From contig NZ_JABMIJ010000004.1 in assembly GCF_014885015.1 (NCBI RefSeq), positions 1-64,000 on the forward strand: a stretch of 64,000 nucleotides of DNA, read 5' to 3'. The stretch's first letter is position 1. Each line of letters begins with the position of its first letter. The notes beneath the pieces were generated by a model. That model made no database searches and was not told the DNA's origin. It saw only the letters and a program-made list of their open reading frames with translations. This stretch comes from Spirabiliibacterium falconis (GTDB lineage Bacteria > Pseudomonadota > Gammaproteobacteria > Enterobacterales > Pasteurellaceae). Of this stretch, positions 38,197 through 47,419 are shown piece after piece. Position numbers and translations under genes: made by a program.

Positions 38197-38535
38197 TTAT
38201 TTTTGCGTTTCAAATGCTTCCAATGCACGCAATGAATAAGTGTATGCTGCCCCAGCATTGAGTGCAATTGCAGTGGCTAATGCGGCTGCCACTTCCTCTT
38301 CCGTTGCACCAGCTTTAACGGCTTCTTGAGCATGCACAGAAATACAGCTTTCACAGCGTGTTGTCACAGCAACTGCTAGGGCAATCAACTCTCGCGTTTT
38401 GGCATCCAGCACATTACCTTCCGCAGCTGCAGCATTCAATGCACCATAGGCTTGAAGCATTTTAGGGTATTTTTGCCCTAATTGACCAAATGATTTTTTC
38501 ACATGTGATGTCTGATTTTTCCAATCTGCAAACAT
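38197..38535 (-). CDS. AhpD-like carboxymuconolactone decarboxylase family protein
   Basis: 112-residue CMD-fold protein. The redox motif is TRCESCISVH (CxxC with a His three residues on), typical of AhpD-like peroxidase/thiol-disulfide proteins, and ELIALAVAVTTRCESC lies on the conserved helix. The ATG at 38535 has AAGGAG upstream. The divergent AraC-type gene 128 bp away is the likely regulator. The electron donor and true substrate are unknown; 'decarboxylase' is only a family name. Confidence 0.85.
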   Translation of the reverse strand: MFADWKNQTSHVKKSFGQLGQKYPKMLQAYGALNAAAAEGNVLDAKTRELIALAVAVTTRCESCISVHAQEAVKAGATEEEVAAALATAIALNAGAAYTYSLRALEAFETQK

Positions 38536-38663
38536 AATTTCTCCTTAATCCATATTGTGATTTACATCGTAAGATTGCTTGCGTATTATTGATACTTTAA
38601 AGCATACTTTCTTGTTATTTAGTATCATTATCTGTTTTTTTAATATTAAAATAGACACAACCG

Positions 38664-39572
38664 ATGGATTATCTGGATAATTTAATTCAACTTGCTGATG
38701 TGCGTGGCGAAATCAATGTGTTATGCCGTTTTTGCGATAACTGGCAAATCACTCATGCAAAACAAAATCGTGGCATTTTCCATATCATCACTGTCGGGCA
38801 ATGTGCGGTACACATTGGCAAAACACGACACTTACTCAAAAAAGGCGATATTCTTTTTTTACCGAATGGCATACCGCATTGGTTAGGAAATGTATTGGCA
38901 GGAGAAGAGAGCTCTCTTCATATGCAACGACAACAATATGGCGTATTTGAATTGCGTCAGAATAACATTCAACGCTATGATTTTGAAATGTTTTGTGGCT
39001 ATTTTGATTATACGCAAAATGCTCTTTTATCCAATATGCTGCCCGATTATTGGATTTTATCAGGACAAGAAAATATTACCCTGCCACTGGTAATGATTCT
39101 GCAACAGGAAGCCAACCATCAACTCGGATCGCACGCAATTATCAATGGCTTATGCCATGTGTTATTAACCTATCTCATTCGTGATTACATTCAACACGGC
39201 GATACACTTGAGCAAAATATCTTTTCTGCCTTGCAAGACAAACGGCTATTTCATGCTGTAGATGCGATGTTAAAACAGCCCGAAAAAGCGTGGACTATGC
39301 ACTCATTAGCTGAATGCTGTGCCATGTCTCGTGCCAATTTCATCCGCCTGTTCAAACAAAAAACAGGCACACCGCCAGGAAAATTTTTACTTGATCTGCG
39401 TATGCAAAAAGCACAAATGTTATTGAAAAATAGCAATAAATCTGTGCTGCATATCGCATTAGAAGTGGGTTATCAGTCAGAATCGCATTTCAGCAAAGTG
39501 TTTAAAAACCACACGGGTATCTCACCTAGCCATTATCGCATACATCTTAAAGATAGCTCAGGTACTCACTGA
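38664..39572 (+). CDS. AraC-family transcriptional regulator
   Basis: 302 residues. N-terminal cupin sensor (about 1-130: GIFHIITVGQCAVHIG, KKGDILFLPNGIPHWLG) of the cupin_6/AraC-N type, then a C-terminal double helix-turn-helix (about 200-298): TMHSLAECCAMSRANFIRLF followed by LHIALEVGYQSESHFSKVFK and GISPSHYR. It is divergent from the AhpD-like gene and its 3' end overlaps the nitroreductase gene by 26 bp. Cupin_6 regulators often respond to redox or electrophile stress, which would fit both neighbours. Confidence 0.88.
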   Translation: MDYLDNLIQLADVRGEINVLCRFCDNWQITHAKQNRGIFHIITVGQCAVHIGKTRHLLKKGDILFLPNGIPHWLGNVLAGEESSLHMQRQQYGVFELRQNNIQRYDFEMFCGYFDYTQNALLSNMLPDYWILSGQENITLPLVMILQQEANHQLGSHAIINGLCHVLLTYLIRDYIQHGDTLEQNIFSALQDKRLFHAVDAMLKQPEKAWTMHSLAECCAMSRANFIRLFKQKTGTPPGKFLLDLRMQKAQMLLKNSNKSVLHIALEVGYQSESHFSKVFKNHTGISPSHYRIHLKDSSGTH

Positions 39573-40098
39573 CATTGTATTCACGACATCCATCGGGTTT
39601 GTGCTCTGCTGTGCCAATCATCACAAGTGCGATAACTTTATCATGAGCACCACACCCAAGAGCCTGACGCAATGCACTGCCCTCTACCCAAGGCCCCGTT
39701 ACCCATACATTATCAAATCCTTGTGCATTTGCAGCGAGTTGTAACCCATAAGTGGCACAGCCTGCACATAGCATTTGTTCCCAACCTGGCACTTTTTCCA
39801 GATCAGGATTAACTTTTGCCACAACCGCAATTATCATCGGTGCTCGATGACTAACGCTATGCGCCTTGGCTTTTCGCTCTTCACCCAAATTGAGCTCTTC
39901 AACCGCACTTATCAATAAGTGTTCTAATTTATCCTGCCCTGCTTTATCAATCACCACAAAACGGTAAGGTTTCAACTTACCATGATCGGGGGCGTGCATT
40001 GCAGCCTGAATCATTTTTTCCAATTGTTCCGCATTAGGGGCTGGCTCAATTAATTTTTTGGTGGAACGACGTTGTAATAACAAATCCATTGCGTGCAT
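39547..40098 (-). CDS. Nitroreductase family protein (YdjA-like)
   Basis: FMN-dependent oxidoreductase of 183 residues, the size of the minimal YdjA type. It shows LLLQRRSTKKLIEPAP (FMN phosphate-binding Arg-Arg-Ser), MHAPDHGKLKPYRFVV, SHRAPMIIAVVAKV and WEQMLCAGCATYGLQLAANAQG. The position next to sppA is the same as in E. coli ydjA-sppA. ATG 40098 with GAGGAA. The physiological substrate is unknown in the family. It overlaps the araC-type gene tail to tail. Confidence 0.9.
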   Translation of the reverse strand: MHAMDLLLQRRSTKKLIEPAPNAEQLEKMIQAAMHAPDHGKLKPYRFVVIDKAGQDKLEHLLISAVEELNLGEERKAKAHSVSHRAPMIIAVVAKVNPDLEKVPGWEQMLCAGCATYGLQLAANAQGFDNVWVTGPWVEGSALRQALGCGAHDKVIALVMIGTAEHKPDGCREYNVSEYLSYL

Positions 40099-40190
40099 TT
40101 TTATTCCTCGCGCTACTTTTTTAAAAAATTATTGCTACAATATACCCCATTTTTAATTAATGTATAAGTAATTATACTGAGGAAATGTTC

Positions 40191-42053
40191 ATGACCGCCA
40201 TTCTCTCTTTGTTGCGCTTTTTCTGGCGTGGACTTTGCTTTGTGCGTGATGTTGTAGTCAATATCTTCTTTATTGTGTTTATGTTGTTTGTCCTGAGCAT
40301 AACCGCACTTTTCATCCGTACAAGCGGTGACATCCCAACGCCTGAAGGCGCATTGGTGCTCAATCTCGACGGATTTCTCGCCGATAACCGTCCAGAACGC
40401 GATCTAATTAGTCTATTACACGAAATGGATGATCGCAGTCTGCCACGACAAATTTCGACCTTTGATGTCGTTAATGCCATTATGACAGCAACACGCGATG
40501 AGCGAATTAAAGGCATTGTGCTGGATCTCAACTATTTTATCGGAGGTGATATTCCCTCTATTAACTTTATCGGAGAGGCTCTCAATGGCTTTAAAGCCAC
40601 AGGCAGACCCGTTTATGCCTTAGCGCACCATTACACACAAAAACAATACTTGCTTGCAAGTTACGCGGATACAATTTATCTCAATCCCAATGGTGAAGTT
40701 GGCATTCAAGGAATGGCAACCAATACGCTATTTTTCAAATCACTATTGGAAAAATTGGACGTGACGCCACATATTTTCCGTGTTGGCACATATAAAGCCG
40801 CCGTTGAGCCATTTTTGCGTGATGATATGTCGCCAGAAGCGAAATCCAATACCGCACTTTGGTTGAATCAACTCTGGACACATTATGAAAAAACGGTTGC
40901 GCAAAATCGTAACATTGATCAAAGTGCGGTTTTGCCTGAGGCAAAACAGTTCCTTGAATTGTTACGCCAATACGATGGCGACAGCGCAAAATATGCGGTT
41001 AACACAGCATTGGTTACTCGCTTAGCGGACGATAACACCATCCGAGATGAGTTTATTCATACCTTTGGCGAAAATGATAAGGGCGAGTATCAACATATTA
41101 CCTTATCAGACTATGTCTCTCTGTTGCCAAGTCGTTTTGATATTGATGCAAAAAATAAAATTGCGGTGGTCAATGTGGAGGGCGAAATCATCGACGGTTA
41201 TAGTACTAATCAAGCCGTTGGTGGCGATAGTGTTGTCGAACAATTAGAGCGAGTCAGTAAAGATGAGGATGTAAAAGCCTTAATCTTGCGTGTCAACTCA
41301 CCTGGCGGCAGCGCGTTTGCCAGTGAACTTATCCGCCAATCCGTGCAAGCCCTTAAAGCGAAAGGTTTGCCCGTGGTTGTCTCAATGGGGGGAATGGCAG
41401 CCTCTGGTGGCTACTGGATTTCAGCAGAGGCAGATAAAATTATTGCAAGCCCTACAACATTAACTGGCTCAATTGGCATTTTCTCCGCCTTCTTTACACT
41501 GGAAAACAGTTTAGCCAAACTTGGCATTCATAGCGATGGTGTTGCAACCAGCCCACTAAGTCAAATGGCATTAACCAATGCCTTGCCAAAAGAGATGGAA
41601 GACTACTTACAATTAAGCATTGAACATGGCTACAAACAATTCTTAACGCTCGTCTCTCAAGGACGACACATTAGCCTAGAACAAGCTGATCGTGTAGCGC
41701 AAGGGCAAGTGTGGCTAGGCGAAACCGCACTTGATAAAAAATTGGTCGATGGGTTAGGCGATTTTAATACAGCTGTTGATGAAACGGTTGATCTGATTAA
41801 CGCCAAACGCCAGCAAGCAGGGCTTGAAAATGTATCGTCGATTAAAGTCCAGTGGTTCGTTGAACAAGATCATAGTCTGCTTGGCAAACTGCTCAACGAT
41901 GGACAAGCAAAAGTCAAACAATGGGTATTAACTGCGTTTGGAATTCACCCGAGCTCAGCACTCGGCGTTGCCGCACAGCAATTAGGAACATTAAGCCAAT
42001 TTAATGATCCGAAAGGGCAATATCTCTACTGCCTTGATTGCGGTTTACAATAA
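40191..42053 (+). CDS. sppA: Protease IV, signal peptide peptidase SppA (67K type)
   Basis: Inner-membrane serine protease that degrades cleaved signal peptides. One N-terminal membrane anchor (about residues 20-45, VVNIFFIVFMLFVLSITALFI) precedes two peptidase S49 domains. The general-base Lys lies in VGTYKAAVEPF in the first domain and the nucleophile Ser in GGMAASGGYWIS in the second, as in E. coli SppA. 620 residues from ATG 40191, which is 7 nt from AGGA; the ATG at 40185 is too close to it. Followed by two hairpins. Confidence 0.95.
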   Translation: MTAILSLLRFFWRGLCFVRDVVVNIFFIVFMLFVLSITALFIRTSGDIPTPEGALVLNLDGFLADNRPERDLISLLHEMDDRSLPRQISTFDVVNAIMTATRDERIKGIVLDLNYFIGGDIPSINFIGEALNGFKATGRPVYALAHHYTQKQYLLASYADTIYLNPNGEVGIQGMATNTLFFKSLLEKLDVTPHIFRVGTYKAAVEPFLRDDMSPEAKSNTALWLNQLWTHYEKTVAQNRNIDQSAVLPEAKQFLELLRQYDGDSAKYAVNTALVTRLADDNTIRDEFIHTFGENDKGEYQHITLSDYVSLLPSRFDIDAKNKIAVVNVEGEIIDGYSTNQAVGGDSVVEQLERVSKDEDVKALILRVNSPGGSAFASELIRQSVQALKAKGLPVVVSMGGMAASGGYWISAEADKIIASPTTLTGSIGIFSAFFTLENSLAKLGIHSDGVATSPLSQMALTNALPKEMEDYLQLSIEHGYKQFLTLVSQGRHISLEQADRVAQGQVWLGETALDKKLVDGLGDFNTAVDETVDLINAKRQQAGLENVSSIKVQWFVEQDHSLLGKLLNDGQAKVKQWVLTAFGIHPSSALGVAAQQLGTLSQFNDPKGQYLYCLDCGLQ

Positions 42054-42055
42054 AA

Positions 42056-42078
42056 AACCGCACTTTTAAAAGTGCGGT
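42056..42078. terminator. Inverted uptake-signal hairpin after sppA
   Basis: AACCGCACTTTT (42056-42067) directly abuts AAAAGTGCGGT (42068-42078). Confidence 0.6.
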
Positions 42079-42087
42079 CTAACATCA

Positions 42088-42109
42088 AGCCTCTCTATTG
42101 AGAGGCTTA
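42088..42109. terminator. Hairpin between sppA and trxA
   Basis: AAGCCTCT (42088-42095) pairs with AGAGGCTT (42102-42109), 6-nt loop, 4 bp from the trxA stop; weak T-tracts on either side. Confidence 0.5.
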
Positions 42110-42112
42110 TCA

Positions 42113-42439
42113 TTATGCGATGGATTTTTCGATTAATGCTGTTAATTGTGTTTTAGGCAATGCACCTACTTGGGTATTTACAGCTTTTCCTTCTTTAAAA
42201 ATAACCAATGTTGGAATACTACGTACGCCAAATTTAGCCGCAACTTGCTGATTTTCATCAACATTAATTTTTGCAATTTTCACTTTGCCGTCTAATTCAG
42301 CCGCAATTTCATCAAGAATTGGCGCAATCATTTTACAAGGTCCGCACCACGGTGCCCAGAAATCCAAGACAACTGGGGTACTTGATTGTAAAACATCTTG
42401 TTCAAAACTTGCATCAGTTACGTGTAATACTTCACTCAT
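42113..42439 (-). CDS. trxA: Thioredoxin 1
   Basis: Small cytoplasmic thiol-disulfide reductant. Active site [18 protein letters not shown] (WCGPC at about residues 32-36), the buried Asp in VLDFWAP, and the cis-Pro in [15 protein letters not shown]; 108 residues, as E. coli TrxA (109). AAGGATG precedes the ATG region. Monocistronic between sppA and ldhA. Confidence 0.97.
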   Translation of the reverse strand: MSEVLHVTDASFEQDVLQSSTPVVLDFWAPWCGPCKMIAPILDEIAAELDGKVKIAKINVDENQQVAAKFGVRSIPTLVIFKEGKAVNTQVGALPKTQLTALIEKSIA

Positions 42440-42542
42440 TTTTTCATCCTTATATGTTATGGTGATGTTATCAAGAATAAGGGCTTATGCACGATTTTTC
42501 AAGTCTATTGCAAGAATTAAGACTAAACCGCACTTTTATTCC

Positions 42543-43535
42543 TTATGGGGTCACTTCATTCGCACACGGAATATTTCGCACCACATCAGCAATATTGCGT
42601 AAGGTTACCTCCGCAATATTCGTAATGGCATCTTCAGTCAAAAAGGCTTGATGCCCCGTCATCAGCACGTTATGTGATGCTGCCAATAACGAGAAAGTAT
42701 CATCTTGAATAACATCATTGGATTTATCTTCAAAAAATAATCCTTGCTCATTTTCATACACATCAATACCAAGCCCTCGAATTTTATGACTTTTTAAGGC
42801 TTTTAATGCGTCTTTGGTGTTAATTAAAGAACCGCGGCTGGTGTTCACAATCAACACGCCATCACGCATTTTATCGAAGGCTTCCTTGTTTAACATATGG
42901 TAGTTTTCAGGCGTTGCTGGACAATGTAATGTAATCACGTGAGATTGGCGATATAGCGTATCTAAATCAACATATTTCGCACCTAACTCAAGCGCCTGTG
43001 GATTTTCAAATGGATCATACGTTAACACATTCATTCCAAGCCCTTTTAAAATCCGCATCACTGCCACACCGATTTTCCCACTGCCAATCACACCAGCCGT
43101 GCGTCCATACATATTAAAGCCCATCAGCCCTTCTAAGGAAAAATTCGCGTCTCTCGTACGGTTATAAGCACGGTGAATACGGCGATTAAGAGCCAACATC
43201 AACCCTACGGTATGCTCTGCTACGGCTTCAGGAGAGTAAGCTGGCACTCGCACGACTTTAATGCCAAGCTCTTGCGCCGCCTTCAAATCGACATTATTAA
43301 AACCAGCACAACGCAGTGCCACTAATTTCACACCAATGGCATTTAAACGTTCAAGCACACGACGATCAGCTACATCATTGACAAAAATACACACTGCATC
43401 AGCACCTTCTGCCATTTTCGCTGTACGTTCCGTGAGCATAAAATCGTAAAACTCTAGCTCAAAACCATATTTCACATTGACCAGCTCAAAATAATTCTTG
43501 TCATATTTTTTTGTGCTGTACACCGCAACTTTCAT
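42543..43535 (-). CDS. ldhA: Fermentative D-lactate dehydrogenase LdhA
   Basis: NADH-dependent reduction of pyruvate to D-lactate in fermentation. D-2-hydroxyacid dehydrogenase fold: MKVAVYSTKKYDKNYFELVN start, substrate loop LRCAGFNNVDL, nucleotide-binding GRTAGVIGSGKIGVAVMRIL, catalytic Arg in NTSRGSLINT, Glu in DVYENEQGLFFEDKS and His in MTGHQAFLTEDA. 330 residues, as in E. coli (329), and very similar throughout. AGGAG lies before the ATG. hldE ends upstream 9 bp away on the same strand, so the two may be cotranscribed. Confidence 0.96.
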   Translation of the reverse strand: MKVAVYSTKKYDKNYFELVNVKYGFELEFYDFMLTERTAKMAEGADAVCIFVNDVADRRVLERLNAIGVKLVALRCAGFNNVDLKAAQELGIKVVRVPAYSPEAVAEHTVGLMLALNRRIHRAYNRTRDANFSLEGLMGFNMYGRTAGVIGSGKIGVAVMRILKGLGMNVLTYDPFENPQALELGAKYVDLDTLYRQSHVITLHCPATPENYHMLNKEAFDKMRDGVLIVNTSRGSLINTKDALKALKSHKIRGLGIDVYENEQGLFFEDKSNDVIQDDTFSLLAASHNVLMTGHQAFLTEDAITNIAEVTLRNIADVVRNIPCANEVTP

Positions 43536-43544
43536 TTCTTGCTC

Positions 43545-44972
43545 CTAACCATGTAATTTAATTCGTTCAACAACCTTGGAGGTAGAATACCCATTTTCAA
43601 AATTCAGTACCTGTACATCGCCACCGTTCGCCCAGACTTCTTGACTGCCGGCAATCTCTTGCGGTTTATAATCGCCCCCTTTCACCAATAAGTCAGGCAG
43701 AATCTCCGCTATCAACTGTTGTGGGGTATCCTCCTCAAATGAGACAACCCAATCTACCGATGAAAGCCCAGCTAACACCGCCATACGTGCGTTAAGTGTG
43801 TTAATCGGGCGTGTTTGCCCTTTTAATCTACGCACCGATTCATCGCTGTTAACAGCAACAATTAAGCGGTCGCCTAATTTCCGCGCATTCTCTAAATACG
43901 ACACATGCCCTGGATGCAAAATATCAAAACACCCATTGGTCATCACAATTTTCTCACCGCGCGCCTTCGCATCATGCACGAGTGTTTGTAACCGCACTTT
44001 ATCGACGACACCAAAGCCTTCATCCGTGCGTTGATGCACCGCATTTTCCAACTCAACAGGGCTGATCGTCGATGTTCCCAATTTACCGACCACAACACCT
44101 GCCGCCGCATTCGCCAGATAGCATCCCTCCTCGAGCGTTCGCCCATCGGCAATCGCTGTGGCTAGCACGCTAATCACTGTATCGCCAGCACCCGTCACAT
44201 CAAAGACTTCTTTAGCTTGTGTTGGTAAATGAAACGGAGGATGATTGAGTTGCAACAATGTCATTCCCTTTTCGGAGCGTGTAATCAACAGTGCTTGTAA
44301 ATTCAATTTTTCAATTAGCGCAAATCCTTTAGCACATAGCTCCTCATCATTGGCACACTTACCCACTACGGCTTCAAATTCCGATAAGTTTGGGGTCAAC
44401 AATGTAGCATGTTGATAACGATGAAAATCTGTTCCTTTCGGATCGATTAATACTGGTAAATTATGTGCATTGGCAATGGCGATCATCTCCTGCACACTAT
44501 GGAGCGTACCTTTGCCATAATCCGACAGCACCAAAGCACCAAAGTGCGGTGCAGCAGCGCGTAATTTCTCCAACAACACCGCACTTTGTTGTTGGTTAAA
44601 TGCCGTTTCAAAATCAAGCCGTAAAAGTTGCTGATGGCGTGACAAAATGCGCAACTTGGTGATCGTTGGATGCGAATCTACGGTCGCAAAATCACAATCA
44701 ATGTTTTCATGGCGTAACATCGTTTTCAAGGTTTGTGCTGGCTCATCATTACCCACTAAACCCAATAATTTCACCGCCACATTCAGCCCAGCGATATTCA
44801 TTGCGACGTTCGCTGCACCACCTGCGCGCTCTTCATTATGATTGACTTGCACCACTGGCACTGGGGCTTCAGGCGAAATACGTTGCGTTGCGCCAAACCA
44901 ATAGCGATCTAGCATCACATCGCCTAGCACTAACACGCTGGCTTGGTTAAACTGTGTGATATATTGCGTCAT
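43545..44972 (-). CDS. hldE: Bifunctional heptose-7-phosphate kinase / heptose-1-phosphate adenylyltransferase HldE
   Basis: Two steps of ADP-L-glycero-D-manno-heptose synthesis for the LPS core. The N-terminal ribokinase-type domain (about 1-315) has [30 protein letters not shown] and the anion hole [10 protein letters not shown]. The C-terminal nucleotidyltransferase domain (about 340-475) has [17 protein letters not shown] and KGGDY. 475 residues from ATG 44972, with GGAG 7 nt upstream; E. coli has 477. It is divergent from lpxL. Confidence 0.96.
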   Translation of the reverse strand: MTQYITQFNQASVLVLGDVMLDRYWFGATQRISPEAPVPVVQVNHNEERAGGAANVAMNIAGLNVAVKLLGLVGNDEPAQTLKTMLRHENIDCDFATVDSHPTITKLRILSRHQQLLRLDFETAFNQQQSAVLLEKLRAAAPHFGALVLSDYGKGTLHSVQEMIAIANAHNLPVLIDPKGTDFHRYQHATLLTPNLSEFEAVVGKCANDEELCAKGFALIEKLNLQALLITRSEKGMTLLQLNHPPFHLPTQAKEVFDVTGAGDTVISVLATAIADGRTLEEGCYLANAAAGVVVGKLGTSTISPVELENAVHQRTDEGFGVVDKVRLQTLVHDAKARGEKIVMTNGCFDILHPGHVSYLENARKLGDRLIVAVNSDESVRRLKGQTRPINTLNARMAVLAGLSSVDWVVSFEEDTPQQLIAEILPDLLVKGGDYKPQEIAGSQEVWANGGDVQVLNFENGYSTSKVVERIKLHG

Positions 44973-45114
44973 AATTTGCTCCAACTTTTTTGCTGATTTT
45001 ACCATATTCTGCCACGCCTGACAGAAAAATCACGCCCGTGCAGGCAATTTACTCGGCACTGTTTATCTTTTTTGTCATCTTCGGTAAAATAGCGTTTTCA
45101 ACGAAGGATTATCA

Positions 45115-46053
45115 ATGACAGACAAACATCGCTTGCCGCCATTTAAAATCGCATTTTTACATCCTCGCTACTGGTTTTTATGGCTTGGGTTTGGGTTATT
45201 TAGACTCGTTTTACTGCTCCCTTATCCTATTTTGCTCAAATTGGGGTATGGAATAAGCTGGCTTTTTATACACCTCAACGTAGGAAAACGACGAGCAAAT
45301 ATTGCACGACGCAATCTCGAACTGGCGTTCCCACAAAAATCCGTGCAAGAGCGAGAGCAAATTTTAACCCAAAATATACGTTCTGTTGGCATGGCCATTA
45401 TTGAAACAGGTATGGCGTGGTTTTGGTCGGATGCCCGCATAAAAAAATGGTCTTCAATCAGTGGACTTGAGCATTTAAAAAAACATCGCCAAGGTGGGAT
45501 TATTTTTGTTGGTGTCCATTTTTTAACCCTTGAATTAGGCGCACGTATTATTGGGCTTGTGCATCCTGGTGTTGGGGTTTATCGCCCAAATGACAATCCT
45601 GTGTTTGATTGGATCCAATATCGAGGACGTATTCGATCTAACAAAATGTTACTCGATCGCAAAGACTTGCGAGGTATTTTAAAAGCACTAAAAAATAATG
45701 AAACCGTGTGGTATGCACCCGATCACGATTATGGGCGAAAAAACGCTGTATTTGTGCCGTTTTTCGGTGTCCCTGATGCGGCTACAACAACAGGCAGTTA
45801 TTATCTCATCAAGGCTAATGATGAAGTGGCTGTTGTACCTTTTGCGCCTTTGCGTAAACATGATGGTTCAGGGTATCATGTGTCAATCTCAGAGCCCGTG
45901 ACCTTTCCGCATGACGCAAATAAAGAGCAAGTCGCTACACAAATGAATCAGGTTGTTGAGCGTGAAATTGAAAAGGATATTACGCAATATATGTGGCTAC
46001 ACCGCCGCTTTAAAACTCGCCCTAACGACACTATGCCGTCATATTATCAATAG
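45115..46053 (+). CDS. lpxL: Lipid A late acyltransferase (HtrB/LpxL type)
   Basis: Inner-membrane acyltransferase that adds a secondary acyl chain from acyl-ACP to Kdo2-lipid IVA. An N-terminal membrane segment (FRLVLLLPYPILLKLGYGI) is followed by GKRRANIARRNLELAFP and the catalytic H-x4-E of VGVHFLTLELG, then VYRPNDNPVFDW and WYAPDHDYGRK. 312 residues. The gene adjoins hldE as HtrB does in Haemophilus, which favours LpxL over LpxM. AAGGA precedes the ATG. An uptake-signal hairpin follows. Confidence 0.93.
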   Translation: MTDKHRLPPFKIAFLHPRYWFLWLGFGLFRLVLLLPYPILLKLGYGISWLFIHLNVGKRRANIARRNLELAFPQKSVQEREQILTQNIRSVGMAIIETGMAWFWSDARIKKWSSISGLEHLKKHRQGGIIFVGVHFLTLELGARIIGLVHPGVGVYRPNDNPVFDWIQYRGRIRSNKMLLDRKDLRGILKALKNNETVWYAPDHDYGRKNAVFVPFFGVPDAATTTGSYYLIKANDEVAVVPFAPLRKHDGSGYHVSISEPVTFPHDANKEQVATQMNQVVEREIEKDITQYMWLHRRFKTRPNDTMPSYYQ

Positions 46054-46065
46054 AGCGACAAAAAT

Positions 46066-46090
46066 AAAAGTGCGGTTTAACCGCACTTTT
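46066..46090. terminator. Inverted uptake-signal hairpin between lpxL and ycbL
   Basis: AAAAGTGCGGTT (46066-46077) pairs with AACCGCACTTTT (46079-46090); it reaches the stop of the convergent ycbL-like gene. Confidence 0.65.
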
Positions 46091-46715
46091 ACTGTACAAA
46101 TGGATTCAGTTTACGTTCACGCCCAATATGCGTTGCAGACCCATGTCCTGGAATGATGATTAAATCATCATCAAATACAAATAATTTCGTTTTAATTGCA
46201 TGAATTAAATCCGCATGGCTGCTACGTGGAAAGTCCGTACGACCAATGCTGCCATGAAATAACACATCGCCTGTAAAACCAACATTTTTTTCTTTTTCAA
46301 TAAAGCCTATATGTCCTGGTGTATGCCCTGGTAGATGCAATATATCAAATGTTATCTCTCCGACAGTAACCTGTTCGCCTTCATGCAGCCATCTATCAGG
46401 TAAAAATGGGGCTATTTCCGCTAATCCAAAGCGTGTTGCTTGTTCTGGCAAAGAATCAAATAAAAACTGATCTTCAATATGTGATCCAAGCATTTCTACA
46501 TCAAAATGCGCTTGTAACGCTTTCGCTGCTCCCACATGATCAAGATGTCCATGCGTGAGCAAAATTTTTGTCAAATTGAGACGATTTTCTTCAATAAATG
46601 CAATTAAGCGAGCACTTTCTCCACCTGGATCAATGATTGCTGCATTTTTATTATCATCCCAAACTACGCTACAATTTTGCTGAAAAGCAGTAACAGGAAT
46701 CAGCTCAACATGCAT
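46089..46715 (-). CDS. ycbL: Metallo-beta-lactamase-fold hydrolase (YcbL, glyoxalase II-like)
   Basis: 208-residue type of glyoxalase II-like enzyme. Metal motif THGHLDHVGA (THxHxDH), then HLPGHTPGHIGF, FTGDVLFHGSIGRTDF and IPGHGSATHIGRE. It lacks the long C-terminal glutathione-binding region of GloB, so the thioester substrate is unclear. It lies 3 bp from mepK, and the order ldtD-mepK-ycbL is that of E. coli ycbB-ycbK-ycbL. ATG 46715. Confidence 0.88.
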   Translation of the reverse strand: MHVELIPVTAFQQNCSVVWDDNKNAAIIDPGGESARLIAFIEENRLNLTKILLTHGHLDHVGAAKALQAHFDVEMLGSHIEDQFLFDSLPEQATRFGLAEIAPFLPDRWLHEGEQVTVGEITFDILHLPGHTPGHIGFIEKEKNVGFTGDVLFHGSIGRTDFPRSSHADLIHAIKTKLFVFDDDLIIIPGHGSATHIGRERKLNPFVQ

Positions 46716-46718
46716 GAT

Positions 46719-47279
46719 TTAACCTCGCCATGTACGTACTGGTCCTGTGTCAATATGCACGAAATTACTACGTGGATAATAACCAACCCCACCATTATTA
46801 AGCCCTGCGGCTGCTTTTCTGACTTGTGAAAGCGATATACCATCAATACGGAAATCAATGGCCTGTCCCCGTGTGTGATAACTATTTTTAGCAACACCAC
46901 GACTACGACGACGCATTGAGGCATTCGTCGCCGGTGCACGATAACCACATATAATTTGAATTTCAGTATTACGCAAACCGAGTTGACTCTGAATTTGGTA
47001 AAACTTACCGAACAAATTAGGATCCATTCGGCAAACTTGCTGAGAACGACGATCGCGCAAAAAATAATTTAACTGCTGTAATGCGGCACTGCCGGTGATT
47101 TTTCCATTAATAAATTGGGACGTTAAACGTTCACCATTATTAATATTCCGAAAGCGTAAAATGCGAGGTTTTGGCGTTGAGACGGCAGCGAATAGTTGCG
47201 TTGGCATTATTACACTGCCAAGCACAATGCCGCCTAATGCAAGCCATCTACGACGTTGTTGATTAGTTTCTGTCATCAT
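46719..47279 (-). CDS. mepK: Murein endopeptidase MepK (YcbK, DUF882/peptidase M15-like)
   Basis: Periplasmic zinc peptidase cleaving 3-3 (mDAP-mDAP) cross-links of peptidoglycan, the links made by LdtD. The N-terminus QRRRWLALGGIVLGSVIMP resembles a Tat signal (R-R-x-W). The catalytic domain has CGYRAPATNASM, the zinc His/Asp in YHTRGQAIDFRI, and the third His in NFVHIDTG. 186 residues, as in E. coli (182). Start ATG 47279 or the adjacent 47276. It lies between ycbL and ldtD on the same strand, a functional cluster. Confidence 0.92.
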   Translation of the reverse strand: MMTETNQQRRRWLALGGIVLGSVIMPTQLFAAVSTPKPRILRFRNINNGERLTSQFINGKITGSAALQQLNYFLRDRRSQQVCRMDPNLFGKFYQIQSQLGLRNTEIQIICGYRAPATNASMRRRSRGVAKNSYHTRGQAIDFRIDGISLSQVRKAAAGLNNGGVGYYPRSNFVHIDTGPVRTWRG

Positions 47280-47365
47280 TCATTAAAAGTTGTTGTGGTG
47301 TTAGCGTAAGACAATAAAAATAAGAATTAGTTTTAATCATGCATCAAATTCTGTTTAGAAAAACA

Positions 47366-47396
47366 TAAAAAAAGCTATTTTTCAATAGCTTTTTTA
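47366..47396. terminator. Terminator between ldtD and mepK
   Basis: Stem AAAAAAAGCTATT/AATAGCTTTTTTT (about 47367-47379 with 47384-47396), symmetric A and T runs, so active in either direction. It should separate ldtD from mepK-ycbL. Confidence 0.8.
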
Positions 47397-47419
47397 CATA
47401 TTTGAGTATTAAATCACGT

